A stretch of DNA of 64,000 nucleotides from Sesamum alatum (Eukaryota > Streptophyta > Magnoliopsida > Lamiales > Pedaliaceae), in assembly GCA_034509735.1 (NCBI GenBank), contig JACGWO010000012.1, forward strand, positions 4,588,001-4,652,000, in the 5' to 3' direction. Shown one piece after another: positions 11,501 through 22,986 of this stretch. The number at the start of each line of letters is the position of its first letter. The stretch's first letter is position 1. The position numbers were made by a program, and so were the translations under genes. The notes under the pieces are model-generated. The model was given only the letters and a program-made list of their open reading frames with translations. It was not told the DNA's origin and ran no database searches.

Positions 11501-13599
11501 CAATTTCCTGGGCAGACCAACAGACAAGATTAAAAGATAAGAGGAGTTGGAAACGAACAAAGAGATTCCACATCAGTCAATTATCACAGCAAAAAGATAC
11601 TTGTTGCATGAGCAACAACAACTATTAGTGCAGCTATACCTGTTCAAGTTGGATAATGTGTTGCTTCCCTTTATCCCCTTGGTCAAGCAAAGATACTTCC
11701 TTCACAGCAAAAAAGAACCCATCACTGCAGCAAAGGAAAAACCTCTAATCTAAGATTATCATCCTTCGAGATAAAGAATAAAAATTTTAAGAAATGAAAA
11801 GTTGAACAACGTGTGCAATAATATGAGAAATAAGTAAACTTAACTCAATTTCATTACAAGACTTCACCAAGAAATTTTGTACCAGCCTGCCAGGGGCACT
11901 CATTGTTCTGCCAATTCTAAGCAACAGGGCAGATCTTTTTTTCTCTTTAACAAGTTAACATGAAAACAATAATTTTGATGAAAAGGATTACATTGCAGGC
12001 TTAGTAACTTCAGGATTTTTTAAGTAAAGGCCATTTTCCATAATCATGCAGATACCCAAATTCTAATATTAAACAAACGATTGCTCGTGCTATCCAAATT
12101 ACAAACAAAAGGCTTCTGACAATTTTAGAAGTTTAAAAGTGCACGGCCAAAATGCGGCTTAATTATTTTAATATTTACATAAAAAAAAAGTTACAAAACC
12201 AAGGTGGTTTTAAAACTTTTACACAATTACGACAAGTTGTTGCTTTAAAAAGAAAATAAAAAATGGCAAGTCTGTTATCTTAAGTAACAACTTTCCTTAA
12301 TTGGGTAAAAGTTTTTAAACCACCTTGGTTTTGCAAATTTTCTTACATAATCTTTAAATTAATTAAGCCGCAAAATGCCATATCTGGCTTCATGTTCAGA
12401 ATTTACATTGAAAGTGCCTCAACTAAAATAAAATGAACTAGCACTTACTCAGCAATTCCTTCATACACAGATCCAAATGATCCACGGCCCAACAGCTCAC
12501 CCTTTTGCCACTCCAAAATAACGCGTTTACATCTCCCATTTGGTGAAATACTTAACATTGGCTCTGTTGTAGTACTTGAAGAATCATCATCACTCGAAGT
12601 TGTGGTAAAAGAACACGATCTTGAGGGCGCACAGTTCTCTCCCCTTGCCATTACCATTCTGCTTGTATCCTCCCCCTGGTCCTCATCCTCATTCCTTTCT
12701 CTACCACTTACCTCAGCCCCTTCCTCATCCTCTTCCGAGCAAAATCCTTGTTTAAACCTCAGAAAACTCGCATCACTCTCTGGGGCAAATGCTCTCAAGA
12801 TGTCCCAAGTTGAGCAATCTTTATCAATCAGAGGCAATGAGATCGAAGGTGGTGGTGCCAGAATCAGTGGCCGCACACCCTTAATACCATTTCCATGGGA
12901 TTCATCCAATCTCCACCTCACATCATCACTCAAAGTTGCATCACTTACCCTTGCACTAACCCCTAATTTGCAACCAGAAACATTATCTTCACTTGTATCC
13001 ATACAATCAAAATCATGACTTTCCTCACAATTCTTACTAATTATATCATCACTATTCTCGGAAAATCCAATATACATATCATTTCCCTCAGTTTCCTGAC
13101 AAACATCAATACCACCAACACCAACACTATCACCAGACAATTCAACAACTTCATCATAATTAACCCCCATTTTCCAATCCACTAGAGGCTCGATTCCCTG
13201 ACTGGACACAACAGGAGCAGAAGAAGATCTCACCTTCATCGCCTCGTACTCCTCAGCTGGTATCGCGAAATCATCAATCCCCGAAAACCCCAGGGTTTTG
13301 CAGAAAATTTCGATCTCCCCATCGACTCCATCTATGCGGAAGCTCGTCTTGCCGCCGTAGAAATCAAGCGAGCGCGTGCGCAAAGATTCCACCGCAGAGT
13401 AGTACGACGATGATGAAGAAGCTGAAGTAGAAGACGGAGAAAACTCGTAGTTGATGTTCTTCATAGCGTTCAGCCGGTCGAGCCTCGGCTTCGGCTTGGC
13501 GCTTACAGTGCTCGAGCTGCAACTGGCGCCGGAACCGGAATCGGCACCAGCTTTACGGCGGCCGGAACTATGTGCAAAGAATTTCGGTATCCGATGCAT
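8543..13599 (-). CDS. MEKK1: MEKK1-type MAP kinase kinase kinase
   Basis: Eight exons: 13599-12449, 11724-11640, 11507-11445, 11047-10893, 10486-10414, 10288-10229, 9110-9006 and 8725-8543, giving 624 residues (Arabidopsis MEKK1 is about 608). Cytosolic Ser/Thr kinase at the top of a MAPK cascade acting in immunity and stress. The N-terminal regulatory half keeps family landmarks: [38 protein letters not shown], and [10 protein letters not shown]. The kinase domain starts near W364: glycine loop LGRGSFGSV (370-378), catalytic K392, HRDIKCAN (H484, D486), DFG (D504), GTALWMAPE (E529), and ends at HPFVKR. The start is the ATG at 13599 ([18 protein letters not shown]); the codon further upstream in this frame is TTG, not ATG. 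One residue is missing in ELVKGSL compared with ELVTQGSL of Arabidopsis. Intron 1 carries a MITE at 12155-12370. Confidence 0.93.
12155..12370. mobile_element. Foldback MITE inside MEKK1 intron 1
   Basis: A 216-bp palindrome-like element: CGGCTTAATT at the left end, AATTAAGCCG at the right, with long inverted arms (AACCAAGGTGGTTTTAAAAC against TTTTTAAACCACCTTGGTTT). Exact 7-bp direct repeats CAAAATG flank it (12148-12154 and 12371-12377). The different ends and shorter duplication set it apart from the Mutator-like MITEs elsewhere in the window. Confidence 0.85.
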
Positions 13600-14588
13600 G
13601 GTAACAGTGTGAAGCAAAATCCATGAATCAGCAGAACAACTTCTCTTATAGGCACTTATTCAATGCTCAAATGCTTCAAAAATCTCTCTTCCGTTCTTCC
13701 TTTTGCGTCTTATTGTCTCACTCTCTGAGATTTTGGCCTGAATTTTAGCAGGAACAACGCTTCCGGCGGGGTGATCGACGCCGGCAGACGAGCACAGCTT
13801 GCAAAAAGGCGTCCGAAGAGAGATGCGAGTGCAGCGCGAAATTGGGGGGAGTGCTAAAGAAGTGCTAATTCTCATTTGGCGTCTCTTTGGCGGGCTCCAC
13901 GTTTTCATTTTTAGTTCTGGCTAAAGTGCGCTTTACTCTTTTCAGTTTTTACAATACTTCATTTATTCTCGTGTAATCTTAAAAACACGCTTAACAGTAT
14001 CTCGTCTTGGATACGATTACATCAAGAACGGAGATCCGGATCAACTATTTTAATAAATTAATTATTTTATAATGAAAATACTATATTTTATAATCGTACT
14101 CATAACATCTTTGTGTTGTTATGATGAAATTTTTAATCTAAGTATAATAATTTAATTGTAAAATCATATTTATTTTGATGAATTTTACTGCGTGGCAATT
14201 TTATCTTTGAAATTTTAAACAAAACATACGCATATAAGAAAAATATTAAATTTTGATATGGGATTATCTTGTGAAGGTCTGCTTACAACCTTCCTGGCAA
14301 GTACCTTCGATTTTTAAACAAGGTTCGAATCCATTCTACTTAATCAAAGTATTTACGAATCGACCCGATACCTCCAAAAACTTAATATGTATGGATTTTT
14401 GTGATCATTAAATTATTTTGGTGTATGTGGTTTACGTGTAATCGTATAGTTGGGCAAATTTTATATTCTTATGATCTTCATTATCCTCTTTTACAATCTA
14501 TTGATTTAAGCATCGAATAATTATAATCAAAACTTTCTCAGTATAGCTCTAGCTTTGACCGTGATAAAATTTATAATAAAATTTATTA
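13600..14588. promoter_or_regulatory. MEKK1 5' UTR/promoter and AT-rich intergenic DNA
   Basis: The first ~300 bases upstream of the MEKK1 ATG (to about 13910) are mixed in composition and are probably 5' UTR and core promoter. Beyond that the DNA is AT-rich with no recognised feature. Confidence 0.4.
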
Positions 14589-14832
14589 TCTATCCTATTA
14601 TATAGAGCAAACCCCGTTTTCACTAATAAATGACGGTTACTTATACCGCAACACCAATTTTTTTACTATACTGATAATACCCCTAAATTAGTTTTCTTTT
14701 CTTTTCTTTCGTTCGTTCTTTTTTTTTAAATGTAATGTGTTGATTAATATGTATATTTTCTTATTTACAATAACTTTAAAATGTGTAATATTATTTTATA
14801 TGCACGCAGGGACAACATACCACGACGGCTAG
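14589..14832 (+). mobile_element. Short Helitron-like element
   Basis: Begins TCTATCCTATTATATAGAGC and ends GACGGCTAG, with GCACGCAGGG...a short hairpin just inside the 3' end. The base before is A and the base after is T, as Helitrons require. The same 5' and 3' signatures recur at 32462-32765 and in the cluster at 58944-60700. Confidence 0.65.
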
Positions 14833-15482
14833 TGATAAAATAACTCATCTACCCCTCTACTATAAAATCTATTAATTTAGTTATATAATCAGAACCACCA
14901 CCACCTAATTGGATCAAACTCAACATCATGGGATCTTTCTTTGAAAATCCATGTAAAGCAAGTTGGGTAAGGAACTTTCAAAAGGGAACCTTCCTTGCAA
15001 ACTTAAATAAATAAATAAATAAATAAATTCCTTGCAAAGTTTGCCTCACAGTCTAGGGGTGGGCGCAGGATGAGTTTCAAGTTTCTCGGTCGAACGGTAT
15101 ATTTTGGTATTCGACTTATTGGGTACCTCTTAAAGTTGGGTACTCGAAATTGGATACTCGATTTTTTTCTTTTTTCTTTTTTATAATTTAACTGTGTAGA
15201 AAAGTAAGAGCAACAAAAAGTTATTTAAAAGCATGTTTTTTTTTTATAACCTTATACTTATAAATAATAACTTGTATGCAAGGTGTGACTTTATCTTTTT
15301 AAAATATTATACAAAAAATTTAATATCAAATTATGATATATATATATATATATTAATGTTTAAGAATAGTATAACATCACAATTAATTTAAATTAATAGA
15401 TAAAATAATCCAGTTCGTAATATAAATAACTTGATAAGTAGATCAATCAACTCATATATCATTCTCTTTTTTACTTTACTAT
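14833..15482. other. AT-rich intergenic DNA with a possible hAT end
   Basis: A (AAAT)n run lies at 15005-15027. CTAGGGGTGGGCGCAGG at about 15052 resembles the terminal repeat of plant hAT elements, but I found no matching inverted end, so it is only a possible relic. Confidence 0.35.
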
Positions 15483-15887
15483 TGATGGTACCAAAAAATA
15501 ATTATATGCGTGATTTTGCACCATTAACTACAATATAATGTAAAAAAATAGTTTTTGCTCTTCCTCTTCAATGAGAGATGTGGCATATTTATACTAATAC
15601 AATCTACCTATAATTTAGGTAAGTAAGGATAAAGTACTACTTTACCCCTCACCTACTCCCATTACACGACTAGGATTCATTTACTAGGGTCACTTCAGTA
15701 ATTTGCTACATCCACATCGATCTGGTAAGTCAACCTTTCCTTTTTCTTCGGATTTCCTTCCTTCTTGGATACCTTCCTTTCTAGTAAAGTCAGCATTTCC
15801 TTTCCTCTTCCAAATTTTTTCCTTCTTCAGCACCTTCCTTTCCGGGAATGACAATTTTTCCTTTTCTGGTTGTTCTTTCCTCCATCA
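15483..15887 (-). repeat. Left LTR of the retroelement
   Basis: Shares long stretches with 17881-18283, including ATGAGAGATGTGGCA and TAATTTAGGTAAGTAAGGAT. The small differences indicate an insertion that is not brand new. It ends CTCCATCA. Confidence 0.85.
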
Positions 15888-15989
15888 GCAGGCCCCCAAT
15901 TCCTGAGGCTTATTTATTTTATTAATATTGAAAAAGTAAAAAATAACAAAAATAAATATAATATATAATATATAACACGAATGGTAAAA

Positions 15990-16150
15990 GTCGAACTCAA
16001 AGAGTTCGACTTCACCGAATTTTATTTTTTTTTTATAAAATACAAAGTCGAACTCATGGAGTTCAACTTCAATCATGTTTTTTTTTTATAAAATACAAAC
16101 TCAAACTCATGGAGTTCGACTTCAATCATGTGAAGTCGAACTCTTTGAGT
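15990..16150. repeat. Array of four hairpin units
   Basis: Four degenerate copies of a hairpin unit. The first is GTCGAACTC, three bases, GAGTTCGAC (15990-16010). The later ones have ATG or TTT as spacer and a few stem changes. They are separated by T-rich spacers with TATAAAATACAAA. Confidence 0.7.
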
Positions 16151-16337
16151 TTGGCTTCAACTTTCTCCTTTTTTTTCTTTTTATTATTATTATTATTTAG
16201 TCTGCGTATATTTAAATAAATGTACAACAAAAAAATATATATTAACACAAAAAAATATAATTACATTAAAAAATTATATTTAAATCAAAAAATAAAATTT
16301 AAAAAATTAATTATAATAATTATAATTCTTAAAATTA

Positions 16338-16759
16338 TTATTGTCTTCTACGACCCCTCACCGGCGCATCAGCTTGTCTTGAATGGCCCTCCCTTTGTTG
16401 GTATTGTTGTCTATCTCGCGTTTGTGCCCAATCCATCTCGTTAGGAATACGTGATGTTTGGCTTCTACCAGGACAAATGATGCCACGCAAAGTAGTGTCA
16501 TGGACCAACTCAAATTGTGGAACATCCCAATAATCTTCCGCCATCAAAGGATGAAAAGACTTAGAATATGTTCTCCTGTAACCATTATATCATAATAGTC
16601 CTTCACCATTGATGGGGCACTAATTCCATATGCAACGCATACCTTTTGAGCATGCGAGCACGGGATGCCAAATTGACTCCAATTGCCACATGAACATTCT
16701 CGTGTGGCAATTTTAGGCGAATAATAAATCCCTAGCCGCATAAGAGTGATGAAGCCCAA
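16338..16759 (-). pseudogene. MULE transposase C-terminal fragment (SWIM zinc finger), frameshifted
   Basis: On the minus strand the first frame reads GIYYSPKIATRECSCGNW, continuing to GIPCSHAQKVC. This is the CxC...CxH SWIM zinc finger of plant Mutator-like transposases, followed by the usual DYYD segment. After a one-base frameshift near 16555 a second frame continues with AEDYWDVPQFELVHD and GRSQTSRIPNEMDW, the normal C-terminal end of the family. The catalytic DDE core is absent. The fragment lies wholly inside the LTR retroelement and in the same orientation. Confidence 0.8.
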
Positions 16760-17880
16760 ATGATAAGAAACCCATATTATAAGAAAACCAACAAAATATT
16801 GTCATTCGCTCTAGCGACGAGAACAAATACCATATTTAGGGAAAAAAACCAGAAAAATACATATCATGCTCTATAGGCACTTTCTCTGATGAAATCCCGC
16901 CGTTTTTTCAGCAATAACACATTATGTTGCATAGCATGTCATTATTTATAGGTGAAGTCATTGCTTGACGGACAAAGCTTACTCATTCTGTAAATAAATA
17001 GGTCGTCAATTTGGCTATACAAGCACAACTTGGAGCTATAAATTATAAATTTGAACTAATTCTCTGTAGCACTTCTCACTTAGTGGAAGTACAGTATCCA
17101 TGAATGTCTCCATCACACCATTTAGCCACAAAGTGTTGAAGTGCATCATCAAAAGAGCATCATCGAAAGTGCATCATCAATTTAGTCATTTATTTCAGAA
17201 ACAACTTCATCCAACTTCGGTATATGTAAATCTAATCTAAAAGGAAACTCAGATTCTGCAATTCTATAAAAGAAAGCACAGAAAATAAGGGGAAATCAGA
17301 TATTTGTTAAATAGAGTTCATATGCGCTTGTCAAATCACTACACTTATTGTACACACCTACAAGCGTTGTGCAGAAAGCATCTCCATATATCAGAATTTC
17401 CATCCGATAAGGTTTCGGAGACCATTGGCTTCTCTGTTCAGCTTCTTCGCCGGAAAGATTAGGGAGTTCACATTAAGAGGATGAGAATGGATTATCTCTG
17501 CTCAGGCGAGTCTGAAGAAAACTTTAAGCTTTTCCTCCACCTGAAAGAGAGGAAATCGAGATCGATGACTATTAACTCAATATACAAATAGAAGAATAAA
17601 TAGCGCTGGTAGCAGTGGTAATGAGAGAAGAAATAAGGAGAACCTCTATAAGTTCAGCTGCGCTCGATCTGGTCAGTGGTCACGGTGGAGTCAATCGGAG
17701 TAGAGCTGCAGGGTCCGGAGTAGAAACTGGTCGATCTAGTGTTCGGAGTCTCAACTCTTTGTTTGAAACGCAGCTTCAATCTTACTGGATATGTAGATCC
17801 GCTTCTTTTGTTGGGATTTTCCACCATATTCCTCAAATTCAAGAGAAAATTTGGTGATTTTTCCATAGACGGCGCCTAGT

Positions 17881-18283
17881 TGATGGTACCACAAAATAAT
17901 TATATGCGTGATTTTGCACCATTAACTACAATATAATATAAGAAAATAGTTTTTGTTCTTCCTCTTCAATGAGAGATGTGGCACATTTATACTAATACAA
18001 TCTACCTATAATTTAGGTAAGTAAGGATAAAGTACTACTTTACCCTCACCTACCCCCATTACACGGCTATGATTAATTGACTAGGGTCACTTCAGTAATT
18101 TGCTACATCCACATCGATTTGGTAGTCAACCTTTCCTTTTTCTTCTGATTTTCTTCCTTCTTTGACACATTCCTTTCTAGTAAAGTCAACATTTCCTTCC
18201 CTCTTTCAAAATTTTTCCTTCTTCAGCACCTTCCTTTTCGGAAATGACAAGTTTTCCTTTTTTGGTTGTTCTTTCCTCCATCA
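17881..18283 (-). repeat. Right LTR of the retroelement
   Basis: Counterpart of 15483-15887, beginning TGATGGTACC and ending CTCCATCA, followed by the ACTAT duplication. Confidence 0.85.
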
Positions 18284-18288
18284 ACTAT

Positions 18289-18679
18289 TGATGAAGGGAA
18301 AAATAAACCTAGAATAGGAAAGGTTGACACTACCCAAAAATGATATATGCATAATTTATATTAATTAGTATTTTCCATTATGAAGTGATTAAGTGTATAT
18401 GATAAGTGACATGATTGTCTCTAATATATAACATCTACAGACTAGTCCAGGTTCAAGAGGATAATATATGAATCCTAAAAATGAGTCCAGATTCAAGGAG
18501 ACCGTGAAGCACAATTCAAGCCCCTCATCAATGCAACAATAAATGATCAACCACTATATAGTCTTTACCAGGATATGGAGAAGGGGGCATGAGAAAGAAA
18601 AAAGAGAGACCTATATTATAGTGTAATTACTTATATTATATCCTAGTAATTGCACTTTCGACTATTTTTTGTACCATCA
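18289..18679 (+). repeat. Second, related LTR in the opposite orientation
   Basis: Begins TGATGAAGGG directly after the ACTAT duplication and ends TTTTGTACCATCA. It is followed by AATTGGCGCGTCTGTGG, a primer-binding-site-like stretch like that of the neighbouring element but on the plus strand. About 60 bases of leader beyond it match the neighbour's leader (AAAATCACCATATTTTCTCT). No second LTR was seen downstream, so this is a truncated element. Confidence 0.65.
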
Positions 18680-20429
18680 AATTGGCGCGTCTGTGGAAAA
18701 TCACCATATTTTCTCTTGAGTTTAAGAAATATGGTGGAACATCCAAACAAGAATAATTTGGCACGATAAATTATTTCTAAAGAGGTAAAATTCATTCTTG
18801 TTATTTTATTTTAGTTGATGCACAACTATGAACTGCATTCGAGGTTTAAAAAAAATAAAATTGATATTTGCTACTATTATACTATATATTAGTTTGATAT
18901 AGAACTATCCAAGGTAAAAAATTGATACTCTTTATTATATGTTTGTTTGATACAACAATAAATCACTAAAGATAAGATGTGATGCTTGTTATTTTATGCT
19001 AGTTAGTAGTTTGATTTAAACTTAGACATGAAATAATTTTCTATTTCTTTTTATAGGTTGAAATTGGTCCTCTTAAAAAGCAAGAATATTAACATTACTC
19101 TCTGTAATATCTTGTTTCTCTAGCTATTAACATTTTCTACTATTGAACTGGAAATTATGATACAAATACTACAATGGCAGCGAAACATGTGCTTTGACAA
19201 TATGATTCCTCACTTCAGCTGACAATAGTTGATAATAGTTAATATTTTACCATCCTAACCAATCTTGTTCCAATCTTATGTTTTGGGGTCTAATCTTGCA
19301 TCTCAACAGACAATTTTTTTATTATGTTACATCTTCTATTACTAGCTTATGTGTTGAATTTTCTAGTACTGATTTATATGTTTGTATATCATGAGGTTAT
19401 TAATTATAGACTTTGTATCTTGTCTAATTTATTAATAGGAGGATTAATATCTCGCTCTTGATTGGTTTCATAAAAAGACAACTAGATTAACTTCTATAAA
19501 AATATATAACACTTGGGAATAAGATTCATCAACAGTATAAATGAAAATTCATTTTATGCAGAGAACAAATTTGCAGAAGAAAATGTTGACAACAACTTGC
19601 TTATAAGAATTGATACAGATGTTTGTTGGTGGTTTATAATAATTAATTAGTGATTTGTATTGATTAAATATATATATATATATATTTTAATCCTAAGTTT
19701 ATGTTGTATGCGAGAAAATGTCTTGAGGATCCTACACGCTCAATGAAGGCTGAATCAAATTTGACCGTGTGAAAAAGTGCAAGAATTCTCAGAAGATTCG
19801 GTCAAGCTCCCAGTGGATACAAGTTTCCGAAGGAACAAATAATTTTAAGGGAATTAGTTGTGATTTTATCTTCTTGCATATGTGTTAGCATGCAGTAGCA
19901 AGAACAACAAGGCAATAACTTGGATAGGAAAAGAGAGCGAGAAGGATTCTGTGAAAAAAAGAAAAATGGAGATGTGATGGAGAGGTCAGACGTGGTTGTC
20001 CAAACCACATCTATCTTAATGACTGCGCCAGCATGGCAAGACAACACATAATAAAAAAGTTACTTCAGTTTTGATGGGGAGATGGTACGGAGATTGTCCC
20101 GACTCTCCCCCTATGTGCTATGACCTCTTTTCGACTTTTTGTTTCTATATTTTCATAGTTAATTTTTTTTTTAAAAGAAAAGTCGAACTGCAACACTTGG
20201 CGTTTTTAGCATGACCCTCTAAAAACATCTAAGCTAACATGCATTTGTTGATATGATAATAATTAAAAAAGAAACATAATTTTGATCGAGTTGGAACATG
20301 AATAACCTGATTCATCAAGCGCCCACCCGTACACAAGAGCGAACATTGGTGTGTGTAAAAAAAAAAAGACATAATGTTTGGCTTTGAGAAATGGCACACA
20401 TCTTGCAAAAGCAGTGAACATACAACTTC
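18680..20429. other. AT-rich DNA with retroelement leader remnant
   Basis: The first ~100 bases are leader of the truncated LTR element. The rest shows stop-rich frames and no recognised gene or repeat boundary. Confidence 0.5.
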
Positions 20430-21190
20430 GGGCATGATTGGTATATAGGAATGAAATTGAGTGGAATAGAATGAAAATATGAATGGAATAAAAATAGGAA
20501 TAGAATGATTTTGGTATCCCATTCCTATGTTTGGTAATCAAAGGAATAAAAAAGGGAATTGAATCGAAACTTTTCAAATTACTTATTTATATATTTTCTA
20601 AATAATGAAACTTAAAAATTAAAACAAAAAATAACTAAGTTACATCTCATTAATGACATAAGAAATATTATTTTGAAATGTTAAATTAATTATAAGTTTA
20701 TAATATATATTGTTGGACGTTTTCATATATTTAAATTCTTTTGATAAATACTTATTTTTTGGTAAATGCTCATACTTATAGTAATATTTGGTAAAATGTG
20801 CAGAAGATGTTAATAATTTTATATTATATTTAATAAAATATTTAAGAATTTATTTTTTATATTTTGGTAACACATATTTAAATATTTTATATTGATATTT
20901 ATTTTATTTAATGTATTCAAAATAATATATAATTTTGTGATTATAAATCTTGCAACTATAATTTTATTAAAAGTTATTTTAGCAATATATATAAAAAAAA
21001 TCTATTCAATCTATTGGGAATAGCTAAAACCATGGGTAAGTGGGGGAATGCCTAATCCCATACTTATGGGAATGAGCATTCTCAAAGGAATGGTTATTGC
21101 TATTTCTAAGTTATACCAAACATGTGTTCGGAATAAGATTAGAAATGTTCATTCCATTTCTAACCCATTCCCTCCTACTAATCATACCTT
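20430..21190. mobile_element. Probable non-autonomous DNA transposon
   Basis: The ends are an imperfect inverted repeat: GGGCATGATTGGTA at the left, and CTACTAATCATACC at the right, which reversed reads GGTATGATTAGTAG. Both ends are followed inward by GGAATG-rich sequence. The interior is AT-rich and non-coding. Neither family nor target duplication could be fixed. Confidence 0.5.
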
Positions 21191-21198
21191 TAACCTCC

Positions 21199-21383
21199 TC
21201 TACGAGGCCATCTCCCCAAGAGGATCTACGAGGCTATCTCTCCAAGATAATGTACGAGGCATCTCTCCAGAGATAATCTACAAGGCCATCTCTTCTTTCT
21301 ACGAGGCCCTCTCTCCAAAGATAATCTACGAGGTCATCTCTTCTATCTACGAAACCATCTCCGAGAAAATCTACGAAGCTATC
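21199..21383. repeat. Minisatellite, ~8 units of 21-27 bp
   Basis: Degenerate tandem units built on CTACGAGGCCATCTCT followed by CCAAGATAAT or by TCT plus TTC or ATC. Units of two lengths alternate in the second half. One frame is open through the array, but it has no start context or family similarity. Confidence 0.75.
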
Positions 21384-21716
21384 TAAAAGAGAGATTTTGT
21401 CATACGAGGGAATTTTTTGCCCCACTCCCTATAAAACTCACCTTTCCATGATGAAAGAGGGAGGAAGAGAGGGATCTGCACTTCATGCACTGTGTGGTTA
21501 AACTCATAATTATTTATTGATTTATTGTTGAAAATAGTTGAATTTTTTTTTTATTTTACTGATTTGCTTTTGAACTACTTAAATTAAGTTGATTTAGGTC
21601 AAAAGTTATAAGCAGCTTTCTATCAATTTTTGCACCTTATTGGTAAAATTTTAAATATTAAGTTATTTTCCAAACATCCTGACTCCAAATCTTTCACTTT
21701 TAACTTGGGAAAATGC

Positions 21717-21925
21717 AAGCAACCCACCTGTGATATTGTAAATGAGCAAGTTACCCCCTATCAAAACTGTACTTTTTAAATTGAATCAAGTTACCTCCCC
21801 ATGTTTTTATAATGGAAAATTACTCCATTTTAAAAAAATATAGTGAGGTAAATTTTTATTTTTGTTTCATAGGGAATAATTTGCTCATTTACAATATCAC
21901 ATGGAGGTAAATTACATTAAACCCC
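21717..21925. mobile_element. Foldback MITE with 9-bp TSD
   Basis: Inverted-repeat halves: GTGATATTGTAAATGAGCAA against TTGCTCATTTACAATATCAC. Exact flanking 9-bp direct repeats TTTTAACTT (21708-21716 and 21926-21934). Confidence 0.8.
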
Positions 21926-22986
21926 TTTTAACTTTTATTTCCAAACACTCTCAATTTTTTTATTATTCAACTTATAATTTTCTGTAGAATTTTGTTCCAC
22001 CATAAAAGTAAAAACTATTACCAACATACATCCACAACATAATTTTTCTCAAGGCATGGTTGACACTTTCTAATACAAACCAACATTGTGCTCTTTTTGC
22101 CATATTTTATTTCATAAATTAATTAGGTCATATTTATGAACTCCAATTAAGAGAAACATATTTTAATGAAGTGCAAGAATTTTCAAACCCCAAAATTATC
22201 CAATTAATGAAAATATCTTATTAATTATTTCCATGTGTTTAGTGTTTGTTTATTTCTATAATAATTTTTAATATATTATCATTCAACTTATGTATTGATA
22301 TGTGTTTTGGTGATTTCAATTATTTATTACTATTAATTCTGAGTAGACAAAATAAACAAAATATCATGAATTTCGGCTTCTCTTATTAATCTACCTAAAT
22401 TATACACAATAAAATTGGGTTTATTGCGGCTAAATGTAGATCTTCAGTTTTATTATTACTAGCGGTAGAATCACAGTAGATATATATATAAAATCTAATT
22501 TTTTATTATATTTATTTAGTTCAACGGAAGAAAGATAAGTTACAATGAATGACCTATTGGAACTATTGAAATATTTAATTTTAAATGTGCGTGACAAAAA
22601 TTATTTTGTACTTTTCTTAGAGGTCATTGTTTACAGGGAAAAAGAAAACCCTACTCTTTAAAAAGTATTATTTTGTAGAAAAAATAAATATATATAAGAA
22701 TATTTTTGTCGATACTCCTTTAATCAATTAAAATTAATTAATCTAAAGCCCCCGGGCTTGATCTATACTATATATTAGGGTTGAAGCTTTAAGAAAACTA
22801 CTTTTGATAGACAAAATGTGGATTGACTAGAATACCCTTACTTATACTTTTTTTTATTTCATAATAATTATCTTTTAATTAATTAGTTATATCAATTAAC
22901 TTTTATTCACGTAAATTCAATTTTAATTTATTTTACTAATTTTGATCAATTTTTTATTTATTTTTTTTATTTTTTAATTAAATAAA
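21926..22986. other. AT-rich intergenic DNA
   Basis: Nothing certain was found here. TCTATACTATATATTAG at about 22760 resembles a Helitron 5' end, but no 3' end could be paired with it. Confidence 0.45.

Larger units (their letters stand above)
15483..18283 (-). mobile_element. Non-autonomous LTR retroelement with perfect 5-bp TSD
   Basis: Two similar LTRs of about 405 bp (15483-15887 and 17881-18283) run from TGATGG to CCATCA. Both outer flanks are ACTAT (15478-15482 and 18284-18288), a 5-bp target duplication. On the minus strand the sequence just inside the right LTR reads ACTAGGCGCCGTCTATGG, a primer-binding-site-like stretch, so the element is in minus orientation. A short gag-like open frame starts in the same bases (17866-17654, about 70 codons), but no protease, reverse transcriptase or integrase is present in the ~2-kb interior. 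The interior instead holds a MULE transposase fragment and a hairpin array, described separately. Confidence 0.85.

Noticed and set aside
15990..16150. CRISPR-like array
   Set aside because: The units are regularly spaced but degenerate, spacers are low-complexity T-rich, and the genome is a plant's.
17615..17857. Plus-strand 80-codon open frame as a gene
   Set aside because: It is the reverse of the retroelement leader/gag-like region on the minus strand.
22760..22830. Helitron 5' end
   Set aside because: TCTATACTATATATTAG fits, but no hairpin plus CTAG end could be paired with it.
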